This document shows, piece after piece, positions 21,127 through 31,474 of a stretch of DNA of 64,000 bases. Origin of the DNA: Lineolata rhizophorae (lineage: Eukaryota > Ascomycota > Dothideomycetes > Lineolatales > Lineolataceae); NCBI GenBank assembly GCA_010093515.1, contig MU001671.1, positions 1,052,808-1,116,807 of the forward strand, in the 5' to 3' direction. Positions within the stretch are counted from its first letter, which is position 1; each line of letters opens with the position of its first letter. The position numbers and the translations under genes were made by a program. The notes beneath the pieces were generated by a model that was given only the letters and a program-made list of their open reading frames with translations, did not search any database and was not told the DNA's origin.

Positions 21127-21282
21127 CTATATATCCAACATAAAACTAGAGCCTAATAGCTCAAAACCATCGCGGATATACCTCCCAAACCAAACATCAA
21201 AAACCAGGTATACGGCAACAAACGCCAAGAGCGCAAGCAAACAAAGGCCCACGTCGCAATCGCGCCGGCGCCAATTCCAACT
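21127..21282 (-). other. Candidate terminal exon of the kelch gene with a transmembrane segment
   Basis: On the minus strand the kelch frame meets a good 5' donor (CAG/GTATGA) at 21328, four bases before its stop. An acceptor (TGTAAG) at 21283 would join, in phase 0, an open frame from 21282 to a stop at 21127. That exon would add about 51 residues including a strong hydrophobic helix (LCLLALLAFVAVYLVF) followed by a charged amphipathic stretch. The intron would be only 46 nt and I see no good branch point, so this is a proposal. If wrong, the kelch protein ends at 21323. Confidence 0.35.
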
Positions 21283-21322
21283 CTTACAAGCTTTTCCGAA
21301 AGGAGGAAGAAAATTCGAACGT

Positions 21323-24300
21323 TCATACCTGGGCCTTGACACTCTCGCCCGTCACTCCCTCTCCTTTGCCCTCACCTACCATATCGCCCTTCATCTCCGT
21401 CTCCATTTCCCTCTCCCTTTCCCTCTCCCTCTCCGCCTCGTCCTCCCTACTCACCAAACTCACCCTATCCACCTCGGCGTTCACCACCCTGAGCCGGTTG
21501 TTCCTCGGCACCGTGAAGCTAACCTGGACGACCCTGTTCTCGACCGCGGCCTCGACGTCCCAGTCCTCGTCGCTCGCGCCGACCTCGTCCTCGTCGTCCG
21601 TGTCCGCGCCGCCGTCCCCGCGCCGCCGCAGGTCCGTCCCCATGGCCGCGTCGTCGTCCCCGGCGACGAACGACTCCCGCCTCTTGCGCGCGCGCGGCCC
21701 CTGCCGCCGCCAGCCCTCGCCCGCGCCCGCGGGCCGGTCGTCCTCCAGCCAGTCGCCGCGCGCGGCCGCCGCCGCGCCGCGCGCCCTCTTCGCGTGCCAG
21801 AACGACGCGTCCGAGGCGGCGCGCCTCGGCGGCCCGGCGGCGCGCCCGGCGCCCCCGCCGGCGCAGCTCTCGCGGTCGACGAGCCACGCCCCGGGGCCGC
21901 CGCGCCCGTTGCCGCCGCCGCCGCCGCTCCACCCGGCCAGCGGCCCTCCCTCGCCCCACCTCTTCGTCGGCGACGACGCCGCGCTCCTGAAGTCGCTCGC
22001 GCCGTCCTCACCTCCGCCCGCGCCGGCCGCCCAGCTGTACCGCTCCTTGCCGGGGCTCCCGTCGGCGGCGCCGCCGAAGATGCCTCTGCCCGTGCCCCTG
22101 AGGCCGGCGACGGCGGCGGCGGCGGCCGAGCTCGCCGCGTCGCTGCGCCCGAGCGCGCGGCGCACGGAGCTCACCCACGAGAGGCGGCGGGCGCCGGGGC
22201 CCGACGAGGGGCGGCCGTCGCGCTCCGGGTCCGCGACCAGGTGGTCCGAGGCGGTGTCGTCGTCGCGGCGGTCCGACGCCGCCGTCGCGCGCGCGAAGGC
22301 CGGGAGGCGGCCCTGGCTGGGCGGCGCGCTCGGCGAGACGGGGCCGTGCTGGTGGCGCGCGTGCCGGCGCTGCGGCGAGTGCGTGGGCGAGCGGTGCGGC
22401 GGCGCGCACGCCGCGGACGGGTCGGCCGGGACGGGGCGGCCGCCGAGGAGGGCCTCGCCCTCGGCCTGCAGCGCGGCGAAGCTCGTGTGCGCCGTGGAGA
22501 AGGAGTCGGAGTCGCCGCCGTCGGTGCGGGTCGAGCCGGCGCACGCGACGCCCCGCCCGCTGCTGTCCGGCCGCCCGTCATGCGTCGGGCTGCCCTCGGG
22601 CGTCGCGAACGGGTCGCTGTGCGTCCGCGCGTGGTGCAGCGTGCTTCCCGACCGCAGGCTCAGCGCCGCCGCGGACCGCGCGCTGCTCGAGCTCAGGCTG
22701 GACTCGGTCCGGTCGGACTTGGACGGCGACGACGAGCGCGTGGTGAAGGGGAAGCGGGCGGAGAGCTCGGCGGTGGCTCCGCGGGCCGCGCTGGCTGTTG
22801 GTGCAGGGCCGCCCGAGGAGTTGGGCGGGGAGGAATTTGCCCGGGTGCGGCGCGAGGACCGAGAAGACGAGAAGAGGGCAGCGCCGTTGCCGCCGTTGCA
22901 GCTCCCTTCGCCGTGGTTGTTGTCGTCCGCGTCGTCGACGAGGGGGGCCAAGGTGGGTATAGGGGACAGGCGCGGGACACCACCGCCAGCACCACCACCA
23001 CGTTCTGTCGTTTCTTGCGCGCCACCATCCGCGTCCGTCGCACTCCCGCCGGCTCTGGCATCGCCCTTCATCAGCGCCTCGTCCTCCTCCCTCTCGTCGA
23101 TCGGGTGGATCCCCCTCTTCTCCTCTACTCCTGGGCCCGCCCCGCCGCTCCCCAGGCCAACGGGCAGATACGCGCCGCGACTATGCAAGCTCCGCCTCAG
23201 CCCCCTTGTCGGGCTCGGGATCTCGACGAACAGTCCCGTTCTCTCCGCGTCCTGAATGCCGCTTCTGCGCCATCCGCCGGGGGGTCCCTGGCCCGGCGGC
23301 CCCTGGGCCACCATGCGCATCTGCTGCGTCCCTGGCTGCACGTAGCCGTGTGCGCCTCCAGGGCCCGACCCGACCCCCGCATGACTGTACGGGTCGGACG
23401 CGAACTCGGCCGCAGCCCTATCGCCAAAATAATCCGCCGCGCCCCAGTCGCCCAGGCCCCCCGGCGCGCCGTCGCCGCCGTACCCGTATCCGTAGCCGCC
23501 GTCCCACTCCCCCGGGCTCTGTCCGTCGTCGCCGCCGCCCTGGTGGTGGAACCGCCGCGCCCCGAGCGCGAGCTCCCGCAGGTCCTTCTCGCGCGCCTCG
23601 CGCACCCGCCGCAGCCGCCGCCTGTACCAGAAGTAGAAGACGACGAGGCCGACGACGGCGGCGCCGCCGAGGCCGAGGCCGGCGCCCAGGCCGGCCTTCT
23701 GGGACGGGCTCGAGAGGGGTCCGCTGCCGCCGCCGTCTTGCTCCGCGTCCGAGGAGGAGGAGGATGATGACGACGAGGCGGGAGGAGGCGGCGTGTAGCT
23801 CGAGACCCACTCGCTGGCCGTCACGTTGAAAAGGTAGGTTCTGGTGCTCTGCGCCGCGGGAGCCTCGCGGCGCGCCAGTCGGGACGAGGAGCTCTCCGCC
23901 GGGATGCTCCACCCGCCCGTCACCATCATGACGCCGCCGGGCAGCATGGCGGCGCCGTGACCGTACAGGCTCTCGCCCTCGGGGAGCCCGCCGCCGTCCC
24001 CGGCGACGGCGGCGGGCACGGTCCATCGCCAGCCCGGCGCCTCGCCGCCGTAGCCCTCGCCCACGTGCAGCACGGCGAGCGGCGGCTCGGCCGGCGTGGC
24101 CGTGTCGCCGATCCAGCCGCCGAACAGCACGATGGCCTTGCCGTCGGGCGTCAGCACGGCCGAGTGGCCGGAGCGCGGCTCGACCTGGACGGGCCCGTCG
24201 GCGCCGTGGCGCAGGGCGAGGTCGGTGTGGCCCTGGCTGTCGGGCGTCGAAGACGGCTGCTCGATTTCCAAGAACGTCCAGGACTCCTCGGGCAGGGAGA

Positions 24301-25219
24301 AGAGCGCGACCTGCGAGGTGTTGATGAAGGCGCCGGCCGTGTGGCCGCCCAGCAGGACGTAGTTCTGCTGGCGGCTGCGCGGCGTCGACGACGACGACGA
24401 CGCCTCATCGCCGCCCCCGTCGCCGTCTCCGGCGCCGCCCGAGAAGGTCGGCAGCAGCGGCGTGATGCTGAAGCCGGCCTCGGGCACCGGCGCCGACCGG
24501 CCGTCGGTGACGCCCAGCGCGAACGCGTCCGCCCCTCCGGCCTCGCCGTCCCTCGCCGCCGCCACCCTCAGCATCCCGTCCGAGTAGTCCGCCGCCGCGA
24601 ACCACGGCTCCTCCCCGTCGCCGTCGCCGTCGCCCTCCTCGTCCGTCGGACACATGCCGCCGAACACGTACAGGTCCTCCGCGCCGGCCCCGGCCCCGGC
24701 GCCGCTCCCGAACGCGATGCCCCCGCCCGCGAGGTAGTTGGCGCCCGCCAGCGGGCCGAGCCCCGCCGCGTCCAGCGCCGCGCGCCGCCAGGTCCCGTTG
24801 CCGGCGGCGTCGGCGGCGGCGGGCGCGAAGAGCCAGAGCTCGGCGGCGCCGGCGCCGGCGCCGCACGGGCCCGCGTACACGGCGAGCGTGCCGGCGGAGG
24901 TGAGGGCGGGGGTGAAGGCGCGGCGCGCGGTGGCGCTGAGGAAGGGGAGCGCGGGGTAGAGCGTCGTGAATGGGGGGTCGGCGGCGGGGATGTCGGCGGT
25001 GAGGTCGAGGCTTTGCAGCTGGAATTGCGTCGAGGAGGAGGAGGCGGGCGTGAGGCGGTAGGCGAGGTGGCGGTCGCTCGAGTGGTTTTGCGGAGTGAGG
25101 AGGAGGGTGGTGGGGTTGTAGGGGAGGGGAGGGGAGGTGCTGGAAGCGGTGGTGGCGGTGGTGAGGAGGGCGAGGAGGGCGGCTGGAAGGGCTAGCGATG
25201 GGTTGAGTGGTCGCATCAT
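21323..25219 (-). CDS. Kelch-type single-pass membrane protein with a long cytoplasmic tail
   Basis: A 1298-residue frame without introns. Residues 1-26 form a signal peptide (start MMRPLN, then an Ala/Leu core). Residues about 30-480 have kelch/galactose-oxidase-like propeller features: repeated VFGG, LLGGHTAG, VLFGGW and MVTGGW turns followed by tryptophans, plus several N-glycosylation sequons. A Ser-rich stalk leads to one transmembrane helix at about 509-531 (AAVVGLVVFYFWY) and a basic stop-transfer run (RRRLRR). The remaining 765 or so residues are Gly/Ser/Arg-rich and probably disordered and cytoplasmic. The layout resembles fungal surface kelch proteins, and the ligand is unknown. Very GC-rich, and the opposite strand is also largely open for this reason. 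A possible extra 3' exon is listed separately. I am confident in the topology and less so in the tail. Confidence 0.75.
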   Translation of the reverse strand: MMRPLNPSLALPAALLALLTTATTASSTSPPLPYNPTTLLLTPQNHSSDRHLAYRLTPASSSSTQFQLQSLDLTADIPAADPPFTTLYPALPFLSATARRAFTPALTSAGTLAVYAGPCGAGAGAAELWLFAPAAADAAGNGTWRRAALDAAGLGPLAGANYLAGGGIAFGSGAGAGAGAEDLYVFGGMCPTDEEGDGDGDGEEPWFAAADYSDGMLRVAAARDGEAGGADAFALGVTDGRSAPVPEAGFSITPLLPTFSGGAGDGDGGGDEASSSSSTPRSRQQNYVLLGGHTAGAFINTSQVALFSLPEESWTFLEIEQPSSTPDSQGHTDLALRHGADGPVQVEPRSGHSAVLTPDGKAIVLFGGWIGDTATPAEPPLAVLHVGEGYGGEAPGWRWTVPAAVAGDGGGLPEGESLYGHGAAMLPGGVMMVTGGWSIPAESSSSRLARREAPAAQSTRTYLFNVTASEWVSSYTPPPPASSSSSSSSSDAEQDGGGSGPLSSPSQKAGLGAGLGLGGAAVVGLVVFYFWYRRRLRRVREAREKDLRELALGARRFHHQGGGDDGQSPGEWDGGYGYGYGGDGAPGGLGDWGAADYFGDRAAAEFASDPYSHAGVGSGPGGAHGYVQPGTQQMRMVAQGPPGQGPPGGWRRSGIQDAERTGLFVEIPSPTRGLRRSLHSRGAYLPVGLGSGGAGPGVEEKRGIHPIDEREEDEALMKGDARAGGSATDADGGAQETTERGGGAGGGVPRLSPIPTLAPLVDDADDNNHGEGSCNGGNGAALFSSSRSSRRTRANSSPPNSSGGPAPTASAARGATAELSARFPFTTRSSSPSKSDRTESSLSSSSARSAAALSLRSGSTLHHARTHSDPFATPEGSPTHDGRPDSSGRGVACAGSTRTDGGDSDSFSTAHTSFAALQAEGEALLGGRPVPADPSAACAPPHRSPTHSPQRRHARHQHGPVSPSAPPSQGRLPAFARATAASDRRDDDTASDHLVADPERDGRPSSGPGARRLSWVSSVRRALGRSDAASSAAAAAVAGLRGTGRGIFGGAADGSPGKERYSWAAGAGGGEDGASDFRSAASSPTKRWGEGGPLAGWSGGGGGNGRGGPGAWLVDRESCAGGGAGRAAGPPRRAASDASFWHAKRARGAAAAARGDWLEDDRPAGAGEGWRRQGPRARKRRESFVAGDDDAAMGTDLRRRGDGGADTDDEDEVGASDEDWDVEAAVENRVVQVSFTVPRNNRLRVVNAEVDRVSLVSREDEAEREREREREMETEMKGDMVGEGKGEGVTGESVKAQV

Positions 25220-26444
25220 GGTAGCAAGGTCGCGACGAGAGGGATACGGGGTGTGCGTGTGGATTTCGGGGTTGTTGACGATCAGGACATTGTCTCTTCA
25301 ATGCGCGATGTGTGCCGGTGCCCGAAACATGGCCTCTCGTGAAGTTGTGCACTGTCAACGAGGCTAAAACGAACAACCACAAAAACGCCGCAATCCGGAC
25401 GCTGGAGGCCGAACTGACGAGACGCTTCTTCCCGAATTGAACAAAAGTCGCAAGCTCTCGCTGCTCGTGAAGAAAGTCCCGATGGCGGAGGGAAACACCA
25501 GGTTGGAGACAGAAACAGGATGCCGACGACAAAAAGATATGCGGCACTTAGATCCCTTCACGATAGCGCGGGTCGTCCAAACGGCCGCCCGAGCGCGCGA
25601 CGAGGTTGTACATATGTATGTAAACACAGCCCCGAGAACGGGCTAGCCCCGCCTCCGGGGCACAGAGATTGCGCAAACACCCGCCGCTGCAGACCGGGCA
25701 CGCAGGTGCGTCCAATGAAGGGCCGCAGCGCAATCTCCGCGCGCACGAGCGCGGCATCGCGGGCGCTGCATTGGCCGGGGGGCCCGCGGGGCGCGTGGTG
25801 CGAAGGAAAACATCGTCGGCGGGGCAACGCGCCGTGTGGCGGGCTTGGCGGGGCCGGGGGCGGGATCGGCAACGCCGGAACCCAGGGGGGGTGTATCACG
25901 AGAGGGGGTCGAGAACGCGGTCTAGCCGTGTTTTCGATCTGCGGTGGGGAACACGATGCAGGTTGCACATGTCCTGGTTTTTTGGTCGTTTGTTGCATGC
26001 GTATCTGCGAACTGCTGCCACATAGAGATCTCGCTAAGCCCAATAGCCAGCCTTAATATGCCATGGACGAGGCGGCAGTTTGGACGATGGTGTTGCTTTT
26101 CCACCGATCGATTCTGGCCGGGCCAAAGAAGCGATGAGACACGAAACAAGCTTCATTAAAGAGAGGGACCATTCGGGCGGTCGCTTATGGAGACGGGATA
26201 GTTCTGTGGCTCGATGTTCACATGCGTCCAAGACGGCTGAAGCTGCAAGCCCAGCAATAAACGGCTGCAGACGCCCTTCAATACTTGAGTTTCTTTTGCC
26301 ATGACTAAGGCTCCCGAACACAGTCAGCTGCCACACCAAGAAGCCGAGGGCTTTCCGACGTCCCAAGTTGAAAACGAGGCCTCGAGAATCGGCCGCGCGC
26401 CCTCACCGCCAAGCAAACTACCCAAACCGGCTTAGCGCCGGGTG

Positions 26445-26453
26445 ACGCGTCGC
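26445..26453 (+). promoter_or_regulatory. Extended MluI cell-cycle box 1 of CHL4
   Basis: ACGCGTCGC, 173 bp upstream of the CHL4 ATG. It pairs with the box at 26464, 19 bp away, the same spacing as the pair in the PRI2 promoter. Confidence 0.6.
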
Positions 26454-26463
26454 GCCGGACCGG

Positions 26464-26472
26464 ACGCGTCGC
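26464..26472 (+). promoter_or_regulatory. Extended MluI cell-cycle box 2 of CHL4
   Basis: ACGCGTCGC, 154 bp upstream of the CHL4 ATG, same orientation as box 1. Confidence 0.6.
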
Positions 26473-26617
26473 TCTCCACCACCCTGCCATCGCCCGCGTT
26501 GCCAATTACAGTCCACACAGAGCCTCCAACACGAACAACATCCCGTTCATTGTCGCCCATCTCCTTCCCCATGACAGCGCATCCCCCATAAAATCTCACC
26601 CCACACCCCCGCCCACT

Positions 26618-28405
26618 ATGCCCCCGCCCCTCCTCTCCGCGACCAACGACCCCCTGCCCGACCCCCTCCTCGCCACCCCCGCCTGGTCCACCGCCAGCGA
26701 CGCCGTCCGCGCCCTCTCGCGCGACTCCCTCCTGCGCCTCGTCGCCGAATGGCTGCGCGGCCACACCGCATCCTCCGCGCGCCGAGCGCCGCCCAACAGC
26801 CGGCTCTGCCTCGCGCGCGGCGCACCCGCCACGGACTCCGCGGGCGCGGCCGACGCGGCCGCTGACGACGACGACGGCGACGGAGACGCGCCCGACGTGC
26901 TGCCGTACGAGCCCGCCGCGGCGCCGGACGAGGTGCGCGCCATGTACGACGGCCTGCCCGCCAAGCGCGACGTGTGGCGCCGCGTCGTCGGCACGGACTG
27001 GCGGCGGGGGCTCAGCCTGTGGCAGCTGGCGACGGTGGATGCGAGGTGCGTGGTGGACAACAGGGCGGGCGGCGGGGCGCGGTGGCGGGCGTATGTGCTG
27101 GAGAAGAGGGGAAGGAAGGACGAGGGGGACGAGGACGAGGAGGGGAAGGGGGAGGGGGTCGAGGCCGAGGACGCGGGAGACCCGCTGCCCAAGGTCGTCT
27201 TGGAGAGCCTGGTCCAGAGGCTGCATGCGCAGCTGGCGGACGGGTGGCGCGCGCATTACTATGTGAGGAGGGCGGCGGAGGAGAGGGATGGGTTTGGGTT
27301 CGATCTGGTGCGCGTGTATGCCCACGAGGTGGCGGGGGACTTTGCGCACGGGGTTGGGCGGGGGAGGATGGGAGAGGCGGGGGAGCTAGGCGCGAGACGG
27401 GGAGACGTCATGGGGAAATCGGTGCTCATCGCGTTGCGGTTTGGCTCGCCGCATGTCTTTCTGGCCGAGGGCCAATTGGGCCAGAGCTCGAGCCGGACGA
27501 AGTTGCTCAAGAGCGCTATCATTGCGGTGTGTCTACCACTTCTCCTCGTCCATGACATGTTTCACCGAAGCATCTGGTCGCGCTAACGATTCTTGGCTGT
27601 GTCGTCTAGGCCCTGCCTCGCGTCCTCTCCCGCCCTGGAACTCAGTACAAGCTACGCCAGACGAACTTGGTCACGACCGATCTCGACGGTCTCGAGCGTC
27701 GGCGCGGACCCGGCAGGAGCAACGCCGCGCCTGCGGGCTGGCGCAGGTACGCAACAGACTCGTCGCGGCCGCATCTGGGCGCGACACCGCTAGGCAGCGA
27801 CTTGCGCGACGCCAAGATGGCCTCGAAGTCAGGCGTCAAGACCGAAGCCGAGAAAGAAAATACGGGTAACAAGGATGAGGAGGAGGGGCAAGAGAAGGAG
27901 GAAGGCAGTCTGGCCAGGAAGCGACGGAAACTCGTTGCCGACGGCCGATTCGGCGCGGCAGAGGATGGTGACGATCTCATGATGCAGCGCTTTGACGCTT
28001 TCATCAGTGACCCTTTTCCCGCCATTCAGCGCGGCGGGAATTCTGGAGCCTCAAGACCTCAAGCTAGGAATGAGACTAGTGCGGTATGTGGATTGTTTTT
28101 CTATTTTTGATTCCCTGTTCGGGAATCCCGCTTCTGCCTTGTGCCAAGACCGGGTCGTGGGGTGCAGATCACATCCTAGATGGGGTTAGTACTGACGAAA
28201 GGGACAACAGGAACAATCGATAGAACTACCCGATTGGGCGCCTGACGTTCGATTGAGCTTCCAGGGCACCCATTTATTTGCGGGGATGCGGCAGCTGGTG
28301 GAGGAGGGTGTTGTGGATGGCAGGAAAATGCCTGGATGGATGACCGGTGAGGCAGACGTGAGTGTTGGGGCTGTGAAGGATGGTCGCATGAAGACTTGGT
28401 ACTAA
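26618..28405 (+). CDS. chl4: Chl4 / CENP-N (Mis15) inner kinetochore protein
   Basis: A subunit of the constitutive centromere-associated network. The CENP-N family binds CENP-A nucleosomes together with Iml3/CENP-L. Exons 26618-27526, 27610-28083 and 28211-28405 give 525 residues, all phase-0 junctions. The N-terminal part has the helical PYRIN-like region (DAVRALSRDSLLRLVAEWL near residues 29-47) and DVWRRVVGTDWRRGLSLWQL. The middle part has the conserved PRVLSRPGTQYKLRQTNL. The C-terminal part carries the family signature GTHLFAGMRQLVEEGVVDG then KMPGWMTGE. Acidic Glu/Lys-rich insertions lie at about 165-185 and 380-400. The frame contains the start ATG directly after a short C-rich leader. 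Two ACGCGT boxes upstream suggest G1/S control, fitting a centromere-loading role. I rely on sequence motifs only, and the C-terminal signature is the strongest. Confidence 0.85.
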
Positions 28406-29929
28406 GGTGCGGATGCACGTTTGGAGCCTACGTTGTGCGTTTCAGTCTACCAAGATACCCTACAGATATATGTTTTAGAAAATTGATTGTTGTCGGAGCC
28501 TCAAATACTAAGCCCTGCGTCGGCGGCCCGTGTTTCTTTCCTTGGGCTAGTCTCAAAACCAAGTTTACTCGGCCGGAGAGAGATTTGGCAAGAAATGGCT
28601 GTTTCAGGGTCGACAGATGCTCGTATGCCGGTTTCCCATATTCGTTATCTGCGGTATTCGGCATGGTGAAGTGGCATCGGCCGATGGTGAGCGCGCCGCT
28701 TGCGCATGGGTAGAAATCCAATCATGGGGACACACCTGCGAAAAGCTGATCTCCTGAGCGTTTTCCACATCCATTAATGACGTGCAGTTCCACGAGAGAC
28801 GGGTCATGCGTAATGAACCCTTTTAGGATCTCGACAAGGAATAGTAGTCAACAGGTCAACAGTGGGGTGATCCGCTCGTTCCTGTTTGCTTCAGGGTGTT
28901 CCAATAGCTTGCCCCACATTACACTTCCGGCTTGAGTACTGCTACTGGTTATTACGTGTACAATTAGACTACGGAGCAGACTCTTCATCTTCCTCGGGGG
29001 CTTCCAAACTTGCCAATTGTCCTTAATTGAGTTGTTGGCTGTTGCACTTGGGCGTAAAGAACAGCACTTGATCCATCGCACTTCTCCACTTCATTTTGCC
29101 CGCTAGCCAAGATCCAAATCATAGTGTCCAACCACTGCGCTTAGGGGGCGAATAAAGTATAAGCCATCAGTATTCACGAATTGAATTGTGATTGGTTTGT
29201 ACAAAAAGTTTGTACAAGGGTTATTATCGAGCATTATGATCCTGCGGTTTTTGAACGCTAAAGGTTCATTTTGTGGTTGCCTAGACTGTACTTGTTTTCG
29301 CAATGTCTAATTGTAAGCTGGCATAACAAATTCTAGGTTAGAACTTACTGCTGCTGCTATTACCATAGCTGTGTAGATGTCCTCAGATGCAAATGTTGTT
29401 TTGGACTATTCGAATAAGAGTCTCGCCAACTACGGGCCTGTGACTCCTGTGCGTCAGCGAGGCATAAGCGTAGCTAAGTCTACGCTACCTACTATCAATC
29501 TTGCCCTTCCACACTCTGCATAGTCTAACTAGACATGATGGCAGAGCCCCAATACCCGCAAGTCGCACCCGTTATATGGCACAGGAGTCCCGACCGATAC
29601 GGCAGTCGACCCTTTCTTCCCCCCATGTTTAGGGCTATTGCAGGCAACAGACAGCCCCTCGTCTCGGTTTTTACTATGATGTCTTATCAGGCATCCAGAA
29701 TTGGTTCTCGTATACACTGACGCGTTCAGATGGATCTAGCGTCGTGCAACATTCTGGAATCCGGGTGTCTCTTCTCTACGTCATGGTCAAGAGCCTTCAT
29801 TAGTTCCATGTTTGAAGTACTTCAAGAGTGGAAGCCGCACCTCGGGTGGTTAAACCTACAGTTTCATGTTCAGTCCTTGTACTTCACTTGTGAGTCGCAT
29901 CTTTGACCCGTCTTAAATTAGGGTTCTCG
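28406..29929. other. Spacer CHL4-AIM6, AT-rich
   Basis: 1.5 kb, moderately AT-rich. Short frames (for example 28428-28721 minus and 29535-29720 plus) do not resemble known proteins. I see no RNA gene or repeat. Confidence 0.5.
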
Positions 29930-31474
29930 ATGTCTTCTTGCCCCACTCAACGTCGCTCAGTGGGGAGCTACCAGTCACTAGATCAAATCGAGCCAGACGC
30001 GACACTCGAAAATGGCAACCGAAGTCGTAAAATCTGTTCCTTCTCCAGTTCACTCGGTCGCCTCCCACGAGTGTTTCCATGGCGCCGTCTCTTTCTCCTC
30101 AAGGGCATATACATACTGTTCGCACTAACGCTTTTCTGCCTTTTCATCATCATGTAAGTGTCTGACACTAGTCTCATCGTCCTAGATACCCATGTGCTCC
30201 CAAATGGGCTCTACTCGTACAAGACATCTCCGCATTACTTTAGCGCCTTAATCCTCATGAGATATTTCAGCCTTTATAAGACACCAACAAGACACCTTAA
30301 TTCGTTTTGTCCTCTGCACCATGGTCATATCCGTAATATAAGGTCCCACTCTCAACACAAGATCATACCTCCTACATCAGACCTCACTCTCTACTAAAGC
30401 ATTCTTCGTCTAGAGAACACCTCAACCTTACCATAAAGCACCCATCTAACTTTGCTTTGACCACATAGAATCCTCCTCATTGTGGCCGCCTCCACCGCTG
30501 CCAGCATCTCTCCCGATCCTCCAACCAGCGGTTTCTCGGAGCTAGCCTCGCGAGTCTCTTCGGACGGCCACCCCCTACCATCTTCCGTCCGCATACCTTC
30601 GCCGCTGAGCCGCGACGTACGGCCGATCCCCTGCCACTCGCACAACGACTACTGGCGCTCGGCCCCGCTCTTCGACGCGCTGGCCGCGGGCTGCACCTCA
30701 GTCGAGGCGGACGTGTGGCTGACGGCCCTGGACAACACGGAGAAGGATCTCTTCGTCGGGCACGGCACCGACGCGCTCAGGGAGGACCGCACATTCAGAT
30801 CTCTGTACGTGAATCCGCTGGTTCGGATGCTGGAGGCGCGGAACAACGACTCGGGCCCCAACGCGGGAGCTCGAGGTGTCTTTGAGATGGACGCCTCCGT
30901 CCCGCTCGTGCTTGCGGTCGATATCAAGTCCAGCGGGCCGGAGACTTTTGATCGTGTCCGCGAGCAGCTCACCCCACTTCGTGAGGCCGGTTGGCTTTCG
31001 CACTACGATGGTAGCGCCGGAGAGGTCAAGCCGGGGCCCGTCGTGGTAGTGGGGACCGGAGAGACGCCGTTTGGCCGCGTAGTCGAAGATGCCAAGTACC
31101 GAGACGTGTTCTTCGACGCACCGCTCTCTAGTCTAGGGTCGAAGACTGACGATGAGGAAAGAGCCGGAGAGCGGTTCAGCGCCGCAAACTCTTACTACGC
31201 CTCGGTTGACTTGCCGAGTGCGGTTGGACAAGTGTGGTTTGGTGGGTTAACTACGGGGCAGATTAACAAGGTCCGAGGGCAAATTGATGAGGCTAGGAAC
31301 AGAGGTATGAAGTCCAGATACTGGAACACGCCTGGATGGCCTGTCGGAACAAGGAATAGAGTATGGAAAACACTGTTGGAAACTGGTGCGGACGTGCTAA
31401 ATGTGGACGACGTGAAGGGGGCCAGGTGGTCGAATTGGGCTGGGTGTGGAAGGTGGGCGTTGGGCTTCTGTTGA
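29930..31474 (+). CDS. aim6: Aim6-type membrane-anchored phosphodiesterase-like protein
   Basis: Related to yeast Aim6 (altered inheritance of mitochondria), a GDPD/PLC-like fold whose substrate is not established. Exons 29930-30153 and 30469-31474 give 409 residues. The 315 bp intron splits an Ile codon inside the single transmembrane helix (about residues 59-82, YILFALTLFCLFII then ILLIVAAS), and the helix reads through correctly, which supports the splice. With 58 mostly basic residues before it, a type II topology is expected: N terminus in the cytosol, catalytic domain outside or in the lumen. Residues typical of the GDPD-like site are His133-Asn-Asp in CHSHNDYWR, Glu154 and Asp156 in SVEADVWL, and His173 in FVGHG. 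The C terminus WKTLLETGADVLNVDDV is also typical of the family. The gene looks intact. The reaction is unknown. Confidence 0.85.

Larger units (their letters stand above)
25220..26617. promoter_or_regulatory. Divergent promoter region, kelch gene / CHL4
   Basis: 1.4 kb between divergent starts. The last 180 bp before CHL4 carry two ACGCGTCGC boxes and a CCAAT at 26502. Short frames on both strands at 25.5-26.4 kb overlap one another and lack family features, so I call no gene. Confidence 0.6.

Noticed and set aside
21113-23767. 884-codon plus-strand frame opposite the kelch gene
   Set aside because: Almost only Ala/Arg/Pro/Val, no domain, antisense to a protein with signal peptide, kelch turns and membrane helix.
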